Shown: positions 17,611-26,788 of the stretch, one piece after another
Layout of the letters: each line of letters begins with the position of its first letter
Position numbering within the stretch: the stretch's first letter is position 1
Assembly: GCF_000153725.1 (NCBI RefSeq)
Contig: NZ_DS022279.1
Coordinates: forward strand, 128,501-192,500
Length of the DNA: 64,000 nt
Source: Salipiger bermudensis HTCC2601
GTDB taxonomy: Bacteria; Pseudomonadota; Alphaproteobacteria; Rhodobacterales; Rhodobacteraceae
Reading direction: 5' to 3'
Translations under genes and position numbers: made by a program
The notes under the pieces: generated by a model
Seen by the model: the letters and a program-made list of their open reading frames with translations, nothing else
What the model was told of the DNA's origin: nothing
The model's database searches: none

Positions 17611-18669
17611 TCACAGACCCTCGGCCCAGTTCCGCGCAGGCGTCGCGCCACGGTCCGCAAGGGCATCGAAATACGCCTTCAGGACGGTCTTTCCGGCCTC
17701 GCCCGTCTGCTCCAGCCACGGCTCGACGATGTTCGGCAGCCCGTCGACCCACTTGGCCTTTTCCGCATCGGGCAATTCGTGGATCGTGAGACCGGCCGCC
17801 TGCATCTCGTCCAGAGCGCGGGCCGCGAGGTCCGCGACGTAGTCTCCGTGAGCGACCGACGTGGCCTGCGCCGCCTCGCGGAAGGCGGCCTGGACGGCGT
17901 CTGGAAGGCCTTCGAAGAAGTCCTGGTTGGCCGCGATTCCGCCGAAATACATCGAGCCGATGCCGACGCGGGTCAGTTCCGGAGCGACCTCGTAGACGCG
18001 GGTCGGCAGGATCCCGGAGGCGAAGGACAGGGTGCCCTCGGTCACGCCGGTCTGAATGTTGGTATAGTAGGTGGTCAGCGCGCCATCGACGGGGGTCGCA
18101 CCGGTTTCCCGCAGCCAGTTGGCGGACGTGCCGGGGGCGTTCAGCTTGCGGTTCTGGAGGTCCTCCATCGTGCTGACCGGGAAGGTGGCGTAAATGTCGT
18201 AGCTGTCGGTGATCAGCGACGAGAGGTGGACCATGCCATTCTCCGACCAGCTGTCCTTCAGCTCTGGCAGGTTCTCCGAAAGATCATCGAAGATCTCGAT
18301 GATCATGCGGTGATCCTCGGTCGCGAAGGGCGTGAAATAGGTCACGTTCTGGAGCGGCATGTTCGCCCCCTCCCACACCGTGCCGACCATGCCCACGTCG
18401 ACGATGCCGTCCATGACCGCCTCGCGCGTGTCGGTGAACTTGTAGAGCGTGCCGGAGTAGTTCTCGACCCAGTTCACCTGGTACTCGTTGCCGTTCTCCT
18501 CGAGGATGCGGTTCACCTCCGGCTGGAAGGTGTTCTTCATCGCGTAGACCCAGATGTTGGCCTCCGGGTGCGATGAGCCGATGTTGACGGTGATGCTCTG
18601 CTGCGCCAGCGCGGCGCTGCCCATCAGGACAGCGCAAACGCCGGTGGTCGCGAATTTCATGAAAGTCAT
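17611..18669 (-). CDS. TRAP transporter substrate-binding protein (DctP)
   Basis: A 352-residue periplasmic binding protein with an N-terminal signal peptide (MKFATTGVCAVLMGSAALAQQ, cleavage about residue 23) and DctP-family features such as GIVDVGMVGTVWEGANMPLQNVTYF and LQNRKLNAPGTSANWLRETGATPV. The Arg in the 'RKLNAPG' strand is where the family usually binds a substrate carboxylate. It follows coxL by 58 bp, so the imported compound is probably the substrate or product of the hydroxylase. Ligand unknown. Confidence 0.9.
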   Translation of the reverse strand: MTFMKFATTGVCAVLMGSAALAQQSITVNIGSSHPEANIWVYAMKNTFQPEVNRILEENGNEYQVNWVENYSGTLYKFTDTREAVMDGIVDVGMVGTVWEGANMPLQNVTYFTPFATEDHRMIIEIFDDLSENLPELKDSWSENGMVHLSSLITDSYDIYATFPVSTMEDLQNRKLNAPGTSANWLRETGATPVDGALTTYYTNIQTGVTEGTLSFASGILPTRVYEVAPELTRVGIGSMYFGGIAANQDFFEGLPDAVQAAFREAAQATSVAHGDYVADLAARALDEMQAAGLTIHELPDAEKAKWVDGLPNIVEPWLEQTGEAGKTVLKAYFDALADRGATPARNWAEGL

Positions 18670-18727
18670 TGGGTCTCCTCCCTTTTGTCAGGGCGCTCTC
18701 CCGACGCCCCTTTGCAGTCTGTTCGTG

Positions 18728-21109
18728 TCAGTCCTCGATCGTTCCGAGCGCACGCAGGATGCGTTCCGGTGTGAAGGGCATCTCGGTGATCTGGCCGCCG
18801 AGCGGGCGCAGCGCATCGTTGATCGCGTTCATGACCGCGGCGGGCGCCCCGGCCGTGCCGGCCTCTCCCGCGCCCTTGGCCCCCAATTCGCTTTCCGCAG
18901 TCGGTGTTTCGACGTGGCCGATGATCATGTCCGGCATCTCGGCCGCCATCGGCACGAGGTAATCTGCCATCGACCCGTTCAGAAGCTGGCCGTCACTGTC
19001 GTAGTGTATCTCCTCGTAAAGCGCCCCGCCGAGCCCTTGCACGATACCGCCCCGGATCTGCTCGTCGACGAGCTGCGGGTTGATGACCCGCCCGCAATCC
19101 TCGACGCACCAATGCTTCAGCAGGGTGACAACCCCGGTTTCAGTGTCCACCTCGAGGTAGGACGCCTGCACGCCGTTGGTGAACGCGAAGGGGTAGTCCA
19201 TCGTGATGAAGTGGCGGGTCTGTACCAGTTCGCGCGGCAGGTCCTTTGGCAGCGTATCGCCGCGGAAGTAGACGATGCGGCCCAGCTCCTCGAGCGGCAA
19301 GCGTGGCGCGCCGCTGTCGCTGTCGACCACCTGGCCGTCGCGAATGTCGAGCGCGCCCGGATCCGCCTGCAGCATGGATGCTGCGACCTCGAGGATGGAC
19401 TGCCGAAGCGCCCGCGCGGCCTGCAAGGCAGCCTCGCCCCCGATGCCTGCGCCACGCGAGGCCCAGGTGCCGCCGCCATAGGGCGTGACCTGCGTATCGC
19501 CGGTGATGACGCGCACGGTGGACGGAGACACGCCGACGCCCTCGGCGACAACCTGGCTGAGCATCGCCTCGGTGCCCTGTCCCTGCTCGGTGACGCCCGA
19601 CAGCGCGACGATCGAGCCGTCAGGGTCCATGCGGACGGTACAGCCGTCCTGCGCCGAGATGCGGGCCCCGCCGATGCCATACATGAAGGGCGACGGGTTC
19701 GTCAGCTCGATGAAGGAGGCGATGCCGATGCCGCGAGACTTGCCTTGCTTGCGCGCCTCGGCCTGATCGGCCCGCAGCGCATCGTAGTCCATCATCTCCA
19801 TCAACTTGGTCATGGACGCGTGATGCGACAGCCCCTCGAACCGCATCTTCGCGGGCGACGTCACCGGGTAGCAGTCGTCGGCGTACATGTTGCGGCGCCG
19901 GATCTCCACCGGGTCCATGCCGATGGCGGCGGCGGCCATGTCGACCAGCCCCTCGGTGATCGCCACGGCAATCGGGTGCCCCACGGCGCGGTACTGGCAG
20001 GTCGGGGCCTTGTTCTGGAAGACCACGGTGGTCTTTGCGCGGTAGTTCGCGAACTCATACGGTCCGCCGCAGAGGTTCACCACCTGGTTGCCCTCGATGG
20101 CCGAGGTGCGGGGATAGACGGAATAGGGGCCGATGCCGGTCCAGTCGTCCACGTCGATGGCGAGGATCTTGCCCTCCGCATCCAAGGCGATCTTCGCCTC
20201 GATCTCGTGATCCCTCGCATGGATGTCGGTGGAGAAACTCTCCAGCCGGTCGGCGATGAACTTCACCGGGCGGCCCATGATCCTCGCAATGGCAGCGGTG
20301 GCCACTTCGTCCGGATAGACGTGGACCTTGATCCCGTAAGAGCCGCCAACATCGCCACAAATCACCCGGACGCGGCTTTCCGGCAGGTCCAGGTGCGTGG
20401 CCAGGACCGTCTGGATCATGTGCGGCGCCTGCGTGGCGTGATACGCGGTCATCTGTCCCTCGGCCGGGTTCCAGTCGACGAGGATCGACCGCGGCTCAAG
20501 CGTCACGCCGGTATGGCGGGCGGTGCGGAACTGCGCCGAGACCACCTTGTGTGCCGAGGCCATCGCGGCCTCCACGTCACCTTCCTCGTGCAGGCGCTGG
20601 AAGGCGAGGTTGTCCCCGAGATCGGGGTGGATCAGCGGCGTGTCCGCGTCGAGCGCGGTCATCGTGTCCGTCACCGCAGGCAACGGTTCGTAATCCACAT
20701 CGATCAGGGCGACGGCATTCTCGGCGGCGGCACGGGTGGAGGCGACGACGGCCACGACAGGTTCCCCGACCCACGTGGCGCGGTCCACGGCAAGCGCATG
20801 CTGGGGCGGCGACTTCAGGCCCTTGAGATGCGCCAGTACGCCGACCCACGGCGTGCAGACCTTCGCGATGTCGGCACCGGTAAAGATGCGCAGCACGCCC
20901 TTCACGGCCTGCGCCTCGCCGCTGTCGATCTCCTTGATACGGGCATGGGCAAAGGGCGAGCGGACGAATGCCACGTGCACCATCCGGGGCAGGGTGATGT
21001 CATCGACGTAACGCCCCCTGCCTTGCACCAGCTTGGGCGCGTTCGGACGGGGCACGGTCTTGCCGATGTAGGAATTGGGCCTGTCCGGGTTTCCGAATGC
21101 GATGGTCAT
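18728..21109 (-). CDS. molybdenum hydroxylase large subunit (xanthine dehydrogenase/CoxL family)
   Basis: A 793-residue Mo-cofactor subunit. N-terminal aldehyde-oxidase hammerhead domain (SYIGKTVPRPNAPKLVQGRGRYVDDITLPRMVHVAFVRSPFAHARI), Moco-binding loops including GGSYGIKVHVYPDEV, TEQGQGTEAMLSQVVAEGVGV and GGTWASRGAGIGGEA, and the catalytic Glu in LGAKGAGEAGTAGAPAAVMNAI. The active-site loop reads CQYRAVGHP (about residue 370), not the AYxCSFR of true CO dehydrogenase, so this is not a form I CODH. The ATG at 21109 overlaps the Fe-S subunit gene by 4 bp. It hydroxylates an unknown, probably carboxylated, substrate taken up by the TRAP system. Confidence 0.9.
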   Translation of the reverse strand: MTIAFGNPDRPNSYIGKTVPRPNAPKLVQGRGRYVDDITLPRMVHVAFVRSPFAHARIKEIDSGEAQAVKGVLRIFTGADIAKVCTPWVGVLAHLKGLKSPPQHALAVDRATWVGEPVVAVVASTRAAAENAVALIDVDYEPLPAVTDTMTALDADTPLIHPDLGDNLAFQRLHEEGDVEAAMASAHKVVSAQFRTARHTGVTLEPRSILVDWNPAEGQMTAYHATQAPHMIQTVLATHLDLPESRVRVICGDVGGSYGIKVHVYPDEVATAAIARIMGRPVKFIADRLESFSTDIHARDHEIEAKIALDAEGKILAIDVDDWTGIGPYSVYPRTSAIEGNQVVNLCGGPYEFANYRAKTTVVFQNKAPTCQYRAVGHPIAVAITEGLVDMAAAAIGMDPVEIRRRNMYADDCYPVTSPAKMRFEGLSHHASMTKLMEMMDYDALRADQAEARKQGKSRGIGIASFIELTNPSPFMYGIGGARISAQDGCTVRMDPDGSIVALSGVTEQGQGTEAMLSQVVAEGVGVSPSTVRVITGDTQVTPYGGGTWASRGAGIGGEAALQAARALRQSILEVAASMLQADPGALDIRDGQVVDSDSGAPRLPLEELGRIVYFRGDTLPKDLPRELVQTRHFITMDYPFAFTNGVQASYLEVDTETGVVTLLKHWCVEDCGRVINPQLVDEQIRGGIVQGLGGALYEEIHYDSDGQLLNGSMADYLVPMAAEMPDMIIGHVETPTAESELGAKGAGEAGTAGAPAAVMNAINDALRPLGGQITEMPFTPERILRALGTIED

Positions 21110-21606
21110 GACAGGCCCTTTCCAGCGCGTGCCCGCGCGACGCTTTCCACCACGTCCACGATCGCTTCGTAGCCGGTGCAGCGGCAATAGTTGCCGGACA
21201 GATGTTCCCGGATCTCGGCCCGCGTGGGGCGTGCAACCTGCGCCAGAAGCTCCTCGGCGGCGACGAGCATGCCCGGCGTACAGAAGCCGCATTGCAGCGC
21301 GTTGCGCGCGACGAAAGCGTCCTGAAGATCGTTGATCGACCCGCTGTCGGTGAGCCCTTCGACGGTCCAGACCTCGGCACCATCCACCTGCGCCGCAAGA
21401 GTCAGGCAGCCGCGCACCGACTGGCCGTCCACCCGGACGGTGCAGGCACCGCAGACTCCGTGCTCGCAACTGGCATGCGCCCCGGTGAGCCCCTGTTCGG
21501 TCCGCAGGAAATCGATCAGATGCTGGCCGGCGGGCACGCGGGCCTCCACTGGCTCTCCGTTCACGGTCAGCGAAACATCCACCTTGTCGCGAAACGCTTG
21601 TGTCAT
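21106..21606 (-). CDS. molybdenum hydroxylase [2Fe-2S] subunit (CoxS type)
   Basis: A 166-residue electron-transfer subunit with two [2Fe-2S] motifs: the plant-ferredoxin type CEHGVCGAC...C (about residues 47-67) and the helical C-terminal type CGFCTPGM...CRCTGY (about 105-145). It overlaps both flanking subunit genes by 4 bp, which fixes its start and indicates coordinated assembly. It passes electrons from the Mo centre to the FAD subunit. Confidence 0.93.
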   Translation of the reverse strand: MTQAFRDKVDVSLTVNGEPVEARVPAGQHLIDFLRTEQGLTGAHASCEHGVCGACTVRVDGQSVRGCLTLAAQVDGAEVWTVEGLTDSGSINDLQDAFVARNALQCGFCTPGMLVAAEELLAQVARPTRAEIREHLSGNYCRCTGYEAIVDVVESVARARAGKGLS

Positions 21607-22436
21607 GCGGTCTCTCCTTCGATGCGGGCGATGGCGCGTCGCAGGAGGACCCCTGCGAGGTGCCGCCGGTAGCTCGCGGTGGCCTGGGTGTCCGACGACG
21701 GTTCGATCTCCGCGCGCAGCGCCTCGACGGCGGCGTCGGCATCCCCGGCGTCAAGCGCGGTCATCGCGCCCTTGGCGAGGATCGGAACCGGCCCGGCGGA
21801 AAACACGCTCAGCCTGTGCCCGGCGGACCGACGCACGAGGCACAGACCGGTCAGGGCATAATCGCCGGAGCGCCGGGCCATCTCTTCGATGACATGTCGT
21901 TCACCGGGCTCGGCCTTCGGAACCGAAATCGCGGTCAGGATCTCGTCTTCGGCGAGCGCGGTGGTGAAGACATCCTCGAAAAATGCCTCTGCCGGTATGT
22001 CTCGGTCGCCGTCGGGGCCGTGCGCATGCAGGGTCGCCCCGAGCGCAAGGATGCAGGCGGGAAATTCCGCAGCCGGATCGGCGTGGGCAAGAGCGCCACC
22101 GATCGTGCCGCGATTTCGGATCGCCGCGTGGGCAATAAAGCGCACGGCGTCTGACAAGAGCGGGGCGTGCTGGCGCAGCAGGGGATCGCGTCCGATCTCG
22201 GCGTGACGCGTCAGGGCGCCGATCCGCAGGCGCTCGCCGTCCTCCGCAACGCCGGACAGGCCGGGGATTTTCGAGATGTCGATCAGCATGTCGCCTTCGG
22301 ACAGGCGCATGTTCATCGCTGCGATCAGGCTCTGCCCTCCCGCGAGGAACCGGCCGGCGCCTTCGGAGCCTGCCATCAGTTCCAGTGCGTGGGGCACGTC
22401 GACGGCCCGGGCGTAGCCACCCGCTGATGCCTTCAT
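21603..22436 (-). CDS. molybdenum hydroxylase FAD-binding subunit (CoxM type)
   Basis: A 277-residue FAD subunit with the family motifs LAGGQSLIAAMNMRLSEGDMLIDIS (about residues 27-52) and TIGGALAHADPAAEFPACILALGATL (about 105-130). The start at 22436 is chosen because a GGGAGG ribosome site lies about 8 bases upstream; an in-frame start 36 bases earlier lacks one. First gene of the coxM-coxS-coxL-dctP-dctQ-dctM operon. Confidence 0.9.
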   Translation of the reverse strand: MKASAGGYARAVDVPHALELMAGSEGAGRFLAGGQSLIAAMNMRLSEGDMLIDISKIPGLSGVAEDGERLRIGALTRHAEIGRDPLLRQHAPLLSDAVRFIAHAAIRNRGTIGGALAHADPAAEFPACILALGATLHAHGPDGDRDIPAEAFFEDVFTTALAEDEILTAISVPKAEPGERHVIEEMARRSGDYALTGLCLVRRSAGHRLSVFSAGPVPILAKGAMTALDAGDADAAVEALRAEIEPSSDTQATASYRRHLAGVLLRRAIARIEGETA

Positions 22437-22482
22437 GATTGTATCCTCCCTACAGGAAAGCGATCCCGACATGCTGTCTTAA

Positions 22483-22516
22483 TGATCGGTTGCTCACTCC
22501 TGTTGATCGGATGATC
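22483..22516. promoter_or_regulatory. candidate TetR operator with repeats two helical turns apart
   Basis: TGATCGGTTG (22483-22492) and TGATCGGATG (22504-22513) are direct repeats spaced 21 bp apart, that is, on the same face of the helix. The second also forms GATC-GGAT-GATC (22505-22516), an inverted pair. They lie in the divergent promoter region between the hydroxylase operon and the TetR gene. Confidence 0.45.
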
Positions 22517-22586
22517 TATTATTTTCTGAGCATTTCAAGAAAAATTTGCTAAACGGAATTCGGGACGACAGAACGAGGGCATCGGC

Positions 22587-23282
22587 TTGGACGGCACAAC
22601 GGGACAGGACGGCGATATCGGCACGCGACGCAGGCTGCCGCCGCGGGAGCGCCGCGAGCAGATCGTCGCCGAGGCTGTCCGCTTCTTCGCGGAGGTCGGC
22701 CTCGACGGCAACACGCGGCAGTTGGCGAAGCGGCTCGGGGTGACGCAGTCGCTTCTTTTCAAATACTTCGCCACCAAGGAGGACCTGCTCGAAGCGGTCT
22801 ACGAGCGGGTTTATCTCGGCCGCTTGTCGGCAGACTGGCCTACCCGCATGGCGGACCGCTCAACCCCGCTGAGGACCCGGCTTCTGGAGTTCTACACGGA
22901 ATACAGCGGTCTGATCTTCGAGCACGACTGGATGCGAATCTTCATGTTCTCGGGTCTTGCCGGGGCGGCGCTGAACCATCGCTATCTCGAGCATCTGAGC
23001 GAAACGATTCTCACGCCGGTTCTTGCAGAGACGGCCGCCTTGGCGACGACAGACAAGCAGCCGACCATGGAGGACATCTGGAACCTGCATGGCGGCATCG
23101 TCTATATTGGCATCCGCAAGCACATCTACGGACTGCCGACACCGGACTGCCCGGACGCAGCGATCGCCAACGCGATCGACAAGTATCTCAGCTATTTCGA
23201 TATCGGGTACGGCAAGGACGCATCCCCGCACATTTCGCGTCCCGACCGGCCGGATGATGGCCCTCCCGCGCCCGGAGACTAG
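22587..23282 (+). CDS. TetR-family transcriptional regulator
   Basis: A 231-residue TetR regulator. The N-terminal HTH is clear (RREQIVAEAVRFFAEVGLDGNTRQLAKRLGVTQSLLFKYFATKEDLLEAVYERVY, about residues 21-75); the C-terminal ligand domain is variable. It starts at TTG: AGGG lies 7 bases upstream, and no ATG or GTG comes before the HTH in frame. Divergent from the molybdenum hydroxylase-TRAP operon, which it most likely represses. Confidence 0.88.
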   Translation: MDGTTGQDGDIGTRRRLPPRERREQIVAEAVRFFAEVGLDGNTRQLAKRLGVTQSLLFKYFATKEDLLEAVYERVYLGRLSADWPTRMADRSTPLRTRLLEFYTEYSGLIFEHDWMRIFMFSGLAGAALNHRYLEHLSETILTPVLAETAALATTDKQPTMEDIWNLHGGIVYIGIRKHIYGLPTPDCPDAAIANAIDKYLSYFDIGYGKDASPHISRPDRPDDGPPAPGD

Positions 23283-23516
23283 CACTGCTGTCGGCGAAGC
23301 CCGACGCTTCGAACCGCGCTCCGCCCCGCAGGCGTCTCACGCCAGGCCTTGCAGGCCCTCGAAGCTCAATGCGCCGAAGCCGCTGAGCACACGAGGGGCC
23401 GGTCCAAGATCCAAAGTCTGCCCTGCAGGCCCTCCAGCCGCGGGAAGCTTGGGAGAGCCGATCGATCAGGGCTTTCTCCCGCCGCAGCAAAGGCCGAGCG
23501 GCGGCGGGGCGGGTCG

Positions 23517-24278
23517 TCAGCGTATGGTCCAGCCGCCATCGACCACGAGGGTCGAACCGGTGCAGAATGTCGCATCGTCGCTGGCAAGGAAGAGGATCGC
23601 GTTCGCGATCTCTTCGGGGCGCCCCATCCGGCCCATGACCTGCCGGTCCTCAAGGCCCTTGCGCAGCGCGGCCGCGTCCGGGGACTTGGCGAAGATCTCG
23701 GTGAAGTAGGGCGTTTCGATGGTGCCGGGGGCGACGCAGTTCACGCGGATATTGGCATCGGCGTGGTCGATGGCCATGGCACGGGTCAGCGCTGAGACCG
23801 CGCCTTTCGAGGCGGTGTAGGCGGCCCGGTTGGCGATGCCCACGATGGCCCCACCCGACGCGGTGCTGACGATGATGCCGCCGCCCTGCGCGGTGAAGAT
23901 CGGCACCGCGTGCTTGCAGCCAAGATAGACGCCGCGCACGTTGACCGAGAACAGTGCGTCCCAATCCTCGACGCTGGTGTCGGCGACGGTTCCAGCGATG
24001 CCATAGCCCGCGTTGTTCACGAGGATGTCGAGCCGGCCGTGCCGCTCGACCACGCCATCGAGCAGCGCCTTGACCTCGGCCTCGACAGAGACATCGAAGG
24101 CCACGGCTTCGGCCGCCGCGCCGGTGTCACGCAGCTCCTGCGCGACGGTCTCGGCGGCGTCTTCATTGCGGTCGGCGACGATGACGACCGCCCCTTCGCG
24201 CGCAAAGCGTCTGGCGGTTTCGTGACCGATCCCGGACGCGGCGCCGGTGATCACGGCGATCTTGTCTTGCAGTCTCAT
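23517..24278 (-). CDS. short-chain dehydrogenase/reductase (SDR)
   Basis: A 253-residue classical SDR: TGAASGIG cofactor motif (about residues 11-18), NNAG (about 87), catalytic Ser in IVSTASGG and the YTASK pair (about 150-154), ending CTGSTLVVDGGWT. An acidic residue after the second strand (VADRNED) suggests NAD rather than NADP. Last gene of the minus-strand TRAP/aspartate-dehydrogenase-like operon, 9 bp after the hydrolase gene. Substrate unknown; most likely an alcohol intermediate of the compound imported by this operon. Confidence 0.9.
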   Translation of the reverse strand: MRLQDKIAVITGAASGIGHETARRFAREGAVVIVADRNEDAAETVAQELRDTGAAAEAVAFDVSVEAEVKALLDGVVERHGRLDILVNNAGYGIAGTVADTSVEDWDALFSVNVRGVYLGCKHAVPIFTAQGGGIIVSTASGGAIVGIANRAAYTASKGAVSALTRAMAIDHADANIRVNCVAPGTIETPYFTEIFAKSPDAAALRKGLEDRQVMGRMGRPEEIANAILFLASDDATFCTGSTLVVDGGWTIR

Positions 24279-24287
24279 AATGTCCTC

Positions 24288-25103
24288 TCAGCTTGTCATG
24301 GTCTCGGCGCGGCCTGAGAGCCAGTCTGCGACCAGCGGCGCAAATGTCTCGGTTCGCGAGCCGGGGTAGAAATGGCCGCCATCGGGCAGGAGCCGGAGCT
24401 CGGCGCCAGCCAGCTCGGCAGCAAGGTCCTCTTGCAGGAAGGCCGGAACGATCATGTCGTCGCGCGCACCCAGCACCAGAGTGCGCGCAGCAACGCGGCC
24501 GATCTGGTCGGACCCGTCATAGGCCAGCAGGGCGCGGATGCGTTCGGCGACGATGGCCTGCTTGGCGGGATCGGTCGGCGGGGTCGCGGTGGCGCGTTCG
24601 TATTTCGTCCAGTTCGCCTCGAGCCATTCGGGCGCATAGGAGAGCAGCGCGGCGCTCTCGGCATAGGCGGCAGGGTCGGTCGCGAGCAGGCGGAGGCGGA
24701 ATTCGAACAGCGCCTTCAGGTAGTTGCCGGGCCGCAGCCATGCGGCGCTGAGCACCAGATTGCGCACCCGTTCGGCGGCGGTGACCGCAATGGTCTGCAC
24801 GATACAGCCGCCGGTGGAGTGGCCGAGGAAATCCGCGCTCTCGACCCCCATGGCGTCACAGACGGTGAGCACGTCGGCGGCGAGCTGCGCGATATCGACC
24901 GGCGCGCTGCCGCGGCTCGATCCGGCGATGCCGCGCTGATCGAAGGTGATGAGCTCGAACTCCGAGCCCAGCAGGGCGATGGCTGGATCCCAGAATCCGG
25001 CGGTCCCGCCGAGGCCGCTCACAAGCACCAGCGGCTGCCCCTGTCCGTGCCGACGGGCCTTGAGCTTTGCGCCGTCGGGGGTGGTGACGACAAGCTCGGT
25101 CAT
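24288..25103 (-). CDS. alpha/beta-fold hydrolase
   Basis: A 271-residue alpha/beta hydrolase: oxyanion motif VSGLGGTAGFWDP, nucleophile elbow GHSTGGC (about residue 95), acid residue region LGARDDMIVP and His in LLPDGGHFYPG. It resembles 3-oxoadipate enol-lactonase and other lactone or ester hydrolases. The ATG at 25103 overlaps the NIPSNAP gene by 4 bp; a longer upstream frame has no better start. It probably opens a lactone or ester made in this pathway. Confidence 0.87.
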   Translation of the reverse strand: MTELVVTTPDGAKLKARRHGQGQPLVLVSGLGGTAGFWDPAIALLGSEFELITFDQRGIAGSSRGSAPVDIAQLAADVLTVCDAMGVESADFLGHSTGGCIVQTIAVTAAERVRNLVLSAAWLRPGNYLKALFEFRLRLLATDPAAYAESAALLSYAPEWLEANWTKYERATATPPTDPAKQAIVAERIRALLAYDGSDQIGRVAARTLVLGARDDMIVPAFLQEDLAAELAGAELRLLPDGGHFYPGSRTETFAPLVADWLSGRAETMTS

Positions 25104-25414
25104 TGCAGCGGCGAGAAGTCGACGGGTGTCAGGATGCGTGTGTTCTGGCTCTGGATCAGGCCGTCCACCATGGCGAGATAGGCGCTCCATTCCGGGTCTG
25201 CCAGCATCCGGGCCCGCATCTCGGCGCGCTGGTCGAGGCTCTCGTAGCCCCAGAGCGCGACCACGTGGTTCAGCTCTCCGATCTCAGTGGTGAAATAGGA
25301 GATGAAGGTGCCGAGGTGCTTCTTCTGCAGCTCGACACCGTGGTCCCGGTAGAGGCCGACGAAGGTTTGCAGCTTGCCGGGTTTGATGTGGTAATCGCGT
25401 TCTTCGTAGATCAT
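25100..25414 (-). CDS. NIPSNAP-family protein
   Basis: A 104-residue single-domain protein of the NIPSNAP ferredoxin-like fold: MIYEERDYHIKPGKLQTFVGLY at the start, LGTFISYFTTEIGELNHVVALWGYESLDQRAEMRARMLADPEWSAYL in the middle. The function of bacterial NIPSNAPs is not established; many sit in catabolic operons next to oxidoreductases and hydrolases, as here. Translationally coupled to the downstream hydrolase gene. Confidence 0.85.
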   Translation of the reverse strand: MIYEERDYHIKPGKLQTFVGLYRDHGVELQKKHLGTFISYFTTEIGELNHVVALWGYESLDQRAEMRARMLADPEWSAYLAMVDGLIQSQNTRILTPVDFSPLQ

Positions 25415-25474
25415 GCGCGTGTCGGTCCTGTGTGTGAGGGGCGCTTGCGAGCGGTGGCCGGCGAGGGGCCCGGA

Positions 25475-26788
25475 TCAGCCGTAGATCAGCTTCGGCATCC
25501 AGGTCGCCAGCTCGGGGAAGGTGATGACCAGCGCCAGCACGATGAGCTGGCAAATGATGAAGGGAATGACCCCCCAGTACATCTGCTTGAGCGTCATCGT
25601 CGGCGGGGCGATGGCCCTGAGATAGAAGATCGACGGCGCCATCGGCGGGGTCAGGTAGCTGGTCTGCAGCGTGATCAGGAACACGATGGAGAACCACAGC
25701 AGATCGACATCGTAGAGCTTCAGGATCGGCACCGAGATCGAGGTCATGATCAGCACGATCGAGGTCAGCTCGACGGCGAAGCCGAGGATGAAGGTAATGA
25801 TCAGGATCAGCGCGATCACGCCGGCGGTGCCGAAGCCGAAGCTGTCGAGGAAGCCGCGGATCGCCATCATCCCGCCCGAGGCGAAGAGCACGCCCGAGAA
25901 CATCACCCCGGCCAGCACGATGGCGAGGATCATCGCGGTCAGCGAGACGGTCTGCAGCGAGGCGTCGAGCACCATCTTGAAGCTCAGCTTGCCGTAGCAG
26001 AGCGCCAGGAACAGCACTCCGGCGGAGCCGCAGGCGGCGGCTTCGGTGGGCGTCGCGAGGCCGCTGAACAGCGTGCCCAGCACCAGCGCGATAAGCACCA
26101 CCGGCGGCACCAGCGCCTTGAGCGTGAAGCGGATCTTCTCGCCCATCGTGAACGGGTCGGGATCGGTGTCGCGCGGCGCGAGCGAGGGTTTCAGCGTGGC
26201 CGAGACGATGATGTAGAGCGAGAACATCGCCGCCATCATCAGGCCGGGCACCAGGATGCCGGCCATGAGATCTCCGACCGGCAGGGTCATGATCGGCGCC
26301 AGAACGATCACCGGGATCGAGGGCGGGATCACCGTGCCCAACGAGCCGCCGGCGCAGATCGTGCCCGCGATCAGGGAATTGTCATACTTGCGCTTGAGCA
26401 TGGCCGGGATCGCCAGCATGCCCACGAGCGTCTCGGTGGCGCCGACCACGCCCGAGGCGGCGGCGAAGATGGTGCACATGACCAGCGCCGCGATGGCGAG
26501 CCCGCCGGGCAGGCGCCGGGTCCACATGTAGATGGCATCGAACAGGCGCTCGGCGATGCCGGCGCGTTCGAGGATTGCGCCCATGAAAATGAAGAGGGGG
26601 ATCGCGCCGAGAACGTAGTTGGAGGCCACCTCGTCCACGCGCTGCGCGAACTGGCGGAAGACGATCTCCTCGAAGCGGATGAAGCCGAAGACGCTGGCCA
26701 CAAGGACCATCGAGAAGGCGATCGGAATGCCGAGCGCGATCAGGACGATCAGCGCCGGGAACATCAGAAGGACTGCATCACCCATCAT
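25475..26788 (-). CDS. TRAP transporter large permease (DctM)
   Basis: A 437-residue DctM subunit with about 12 membrane segments: IPLFIFMGAILERAGIAERLFDAIYMW, ASGVVGATETLVGMLAIPAMLKRKYD, AGTICAGGSLGTVIPPSIPVIVLAPIMTLPVGDLMAGILVPG and SYLTPPMAPSIFYLRAIAP. The start ATG overlaps dctQ by 4 bp. An upstream open frame of the same phase is dctQ read out of frame. The DctM type differs from the copy at 15630-16958, so the two TRAP systems are not recent duplicates. Confidence 0.93.
   Translation of the reverse strand: MMGDAVLLMFPALIVLIALGIPIAFSMVLVASVFGFIRFEEIVFRQFAQRVDEVASNYVLGAIPLFIFMGAILERAGIAERLFDAIYMWTRRLPGGLAIAALVMCTIFAAASGVVGATETLVGMLAIPAMLKRKYDNSLIAGTICAGGSLGTVIPPSIPVIVLAPIMTLPVGDLMAGILVPGLMMAAMFSLYIIVSATLKPSLAPRDTDPDPFTMGEKIRFTLKALVPPVVLIALVLGTLFSGLATPTEAAACGSAGVLFLALCYGKLSFKMVLDASLQTVSLTAMILAIVLAGVMFSGVLFASGGMMAIRGFLDSFGFGTAGVIALILIITFILGFAVELTSIVLIMTSISVPILKLYDVDLLWFSIVFLITLQTSYLTPPMAPSIFYLRAIAPPTMTLKQMYWGVIPFIICQLIVLALVITFPELATWMPKLIYG

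Noticed and set aside
18554..21172. 872-codon open frame on the plus strand
   Set aside because: Antisense of the molybdenum hydroxylase large subunit, whose cofactor motifs are intact on the minus strand.
18728..22436. Aerobic CO dehydrogenase (coxMSL)
   Set aside because: Subunit architecture fits, but the large-subunit loop lacks the AYxCSFR signature and there are no cox accessory genes.
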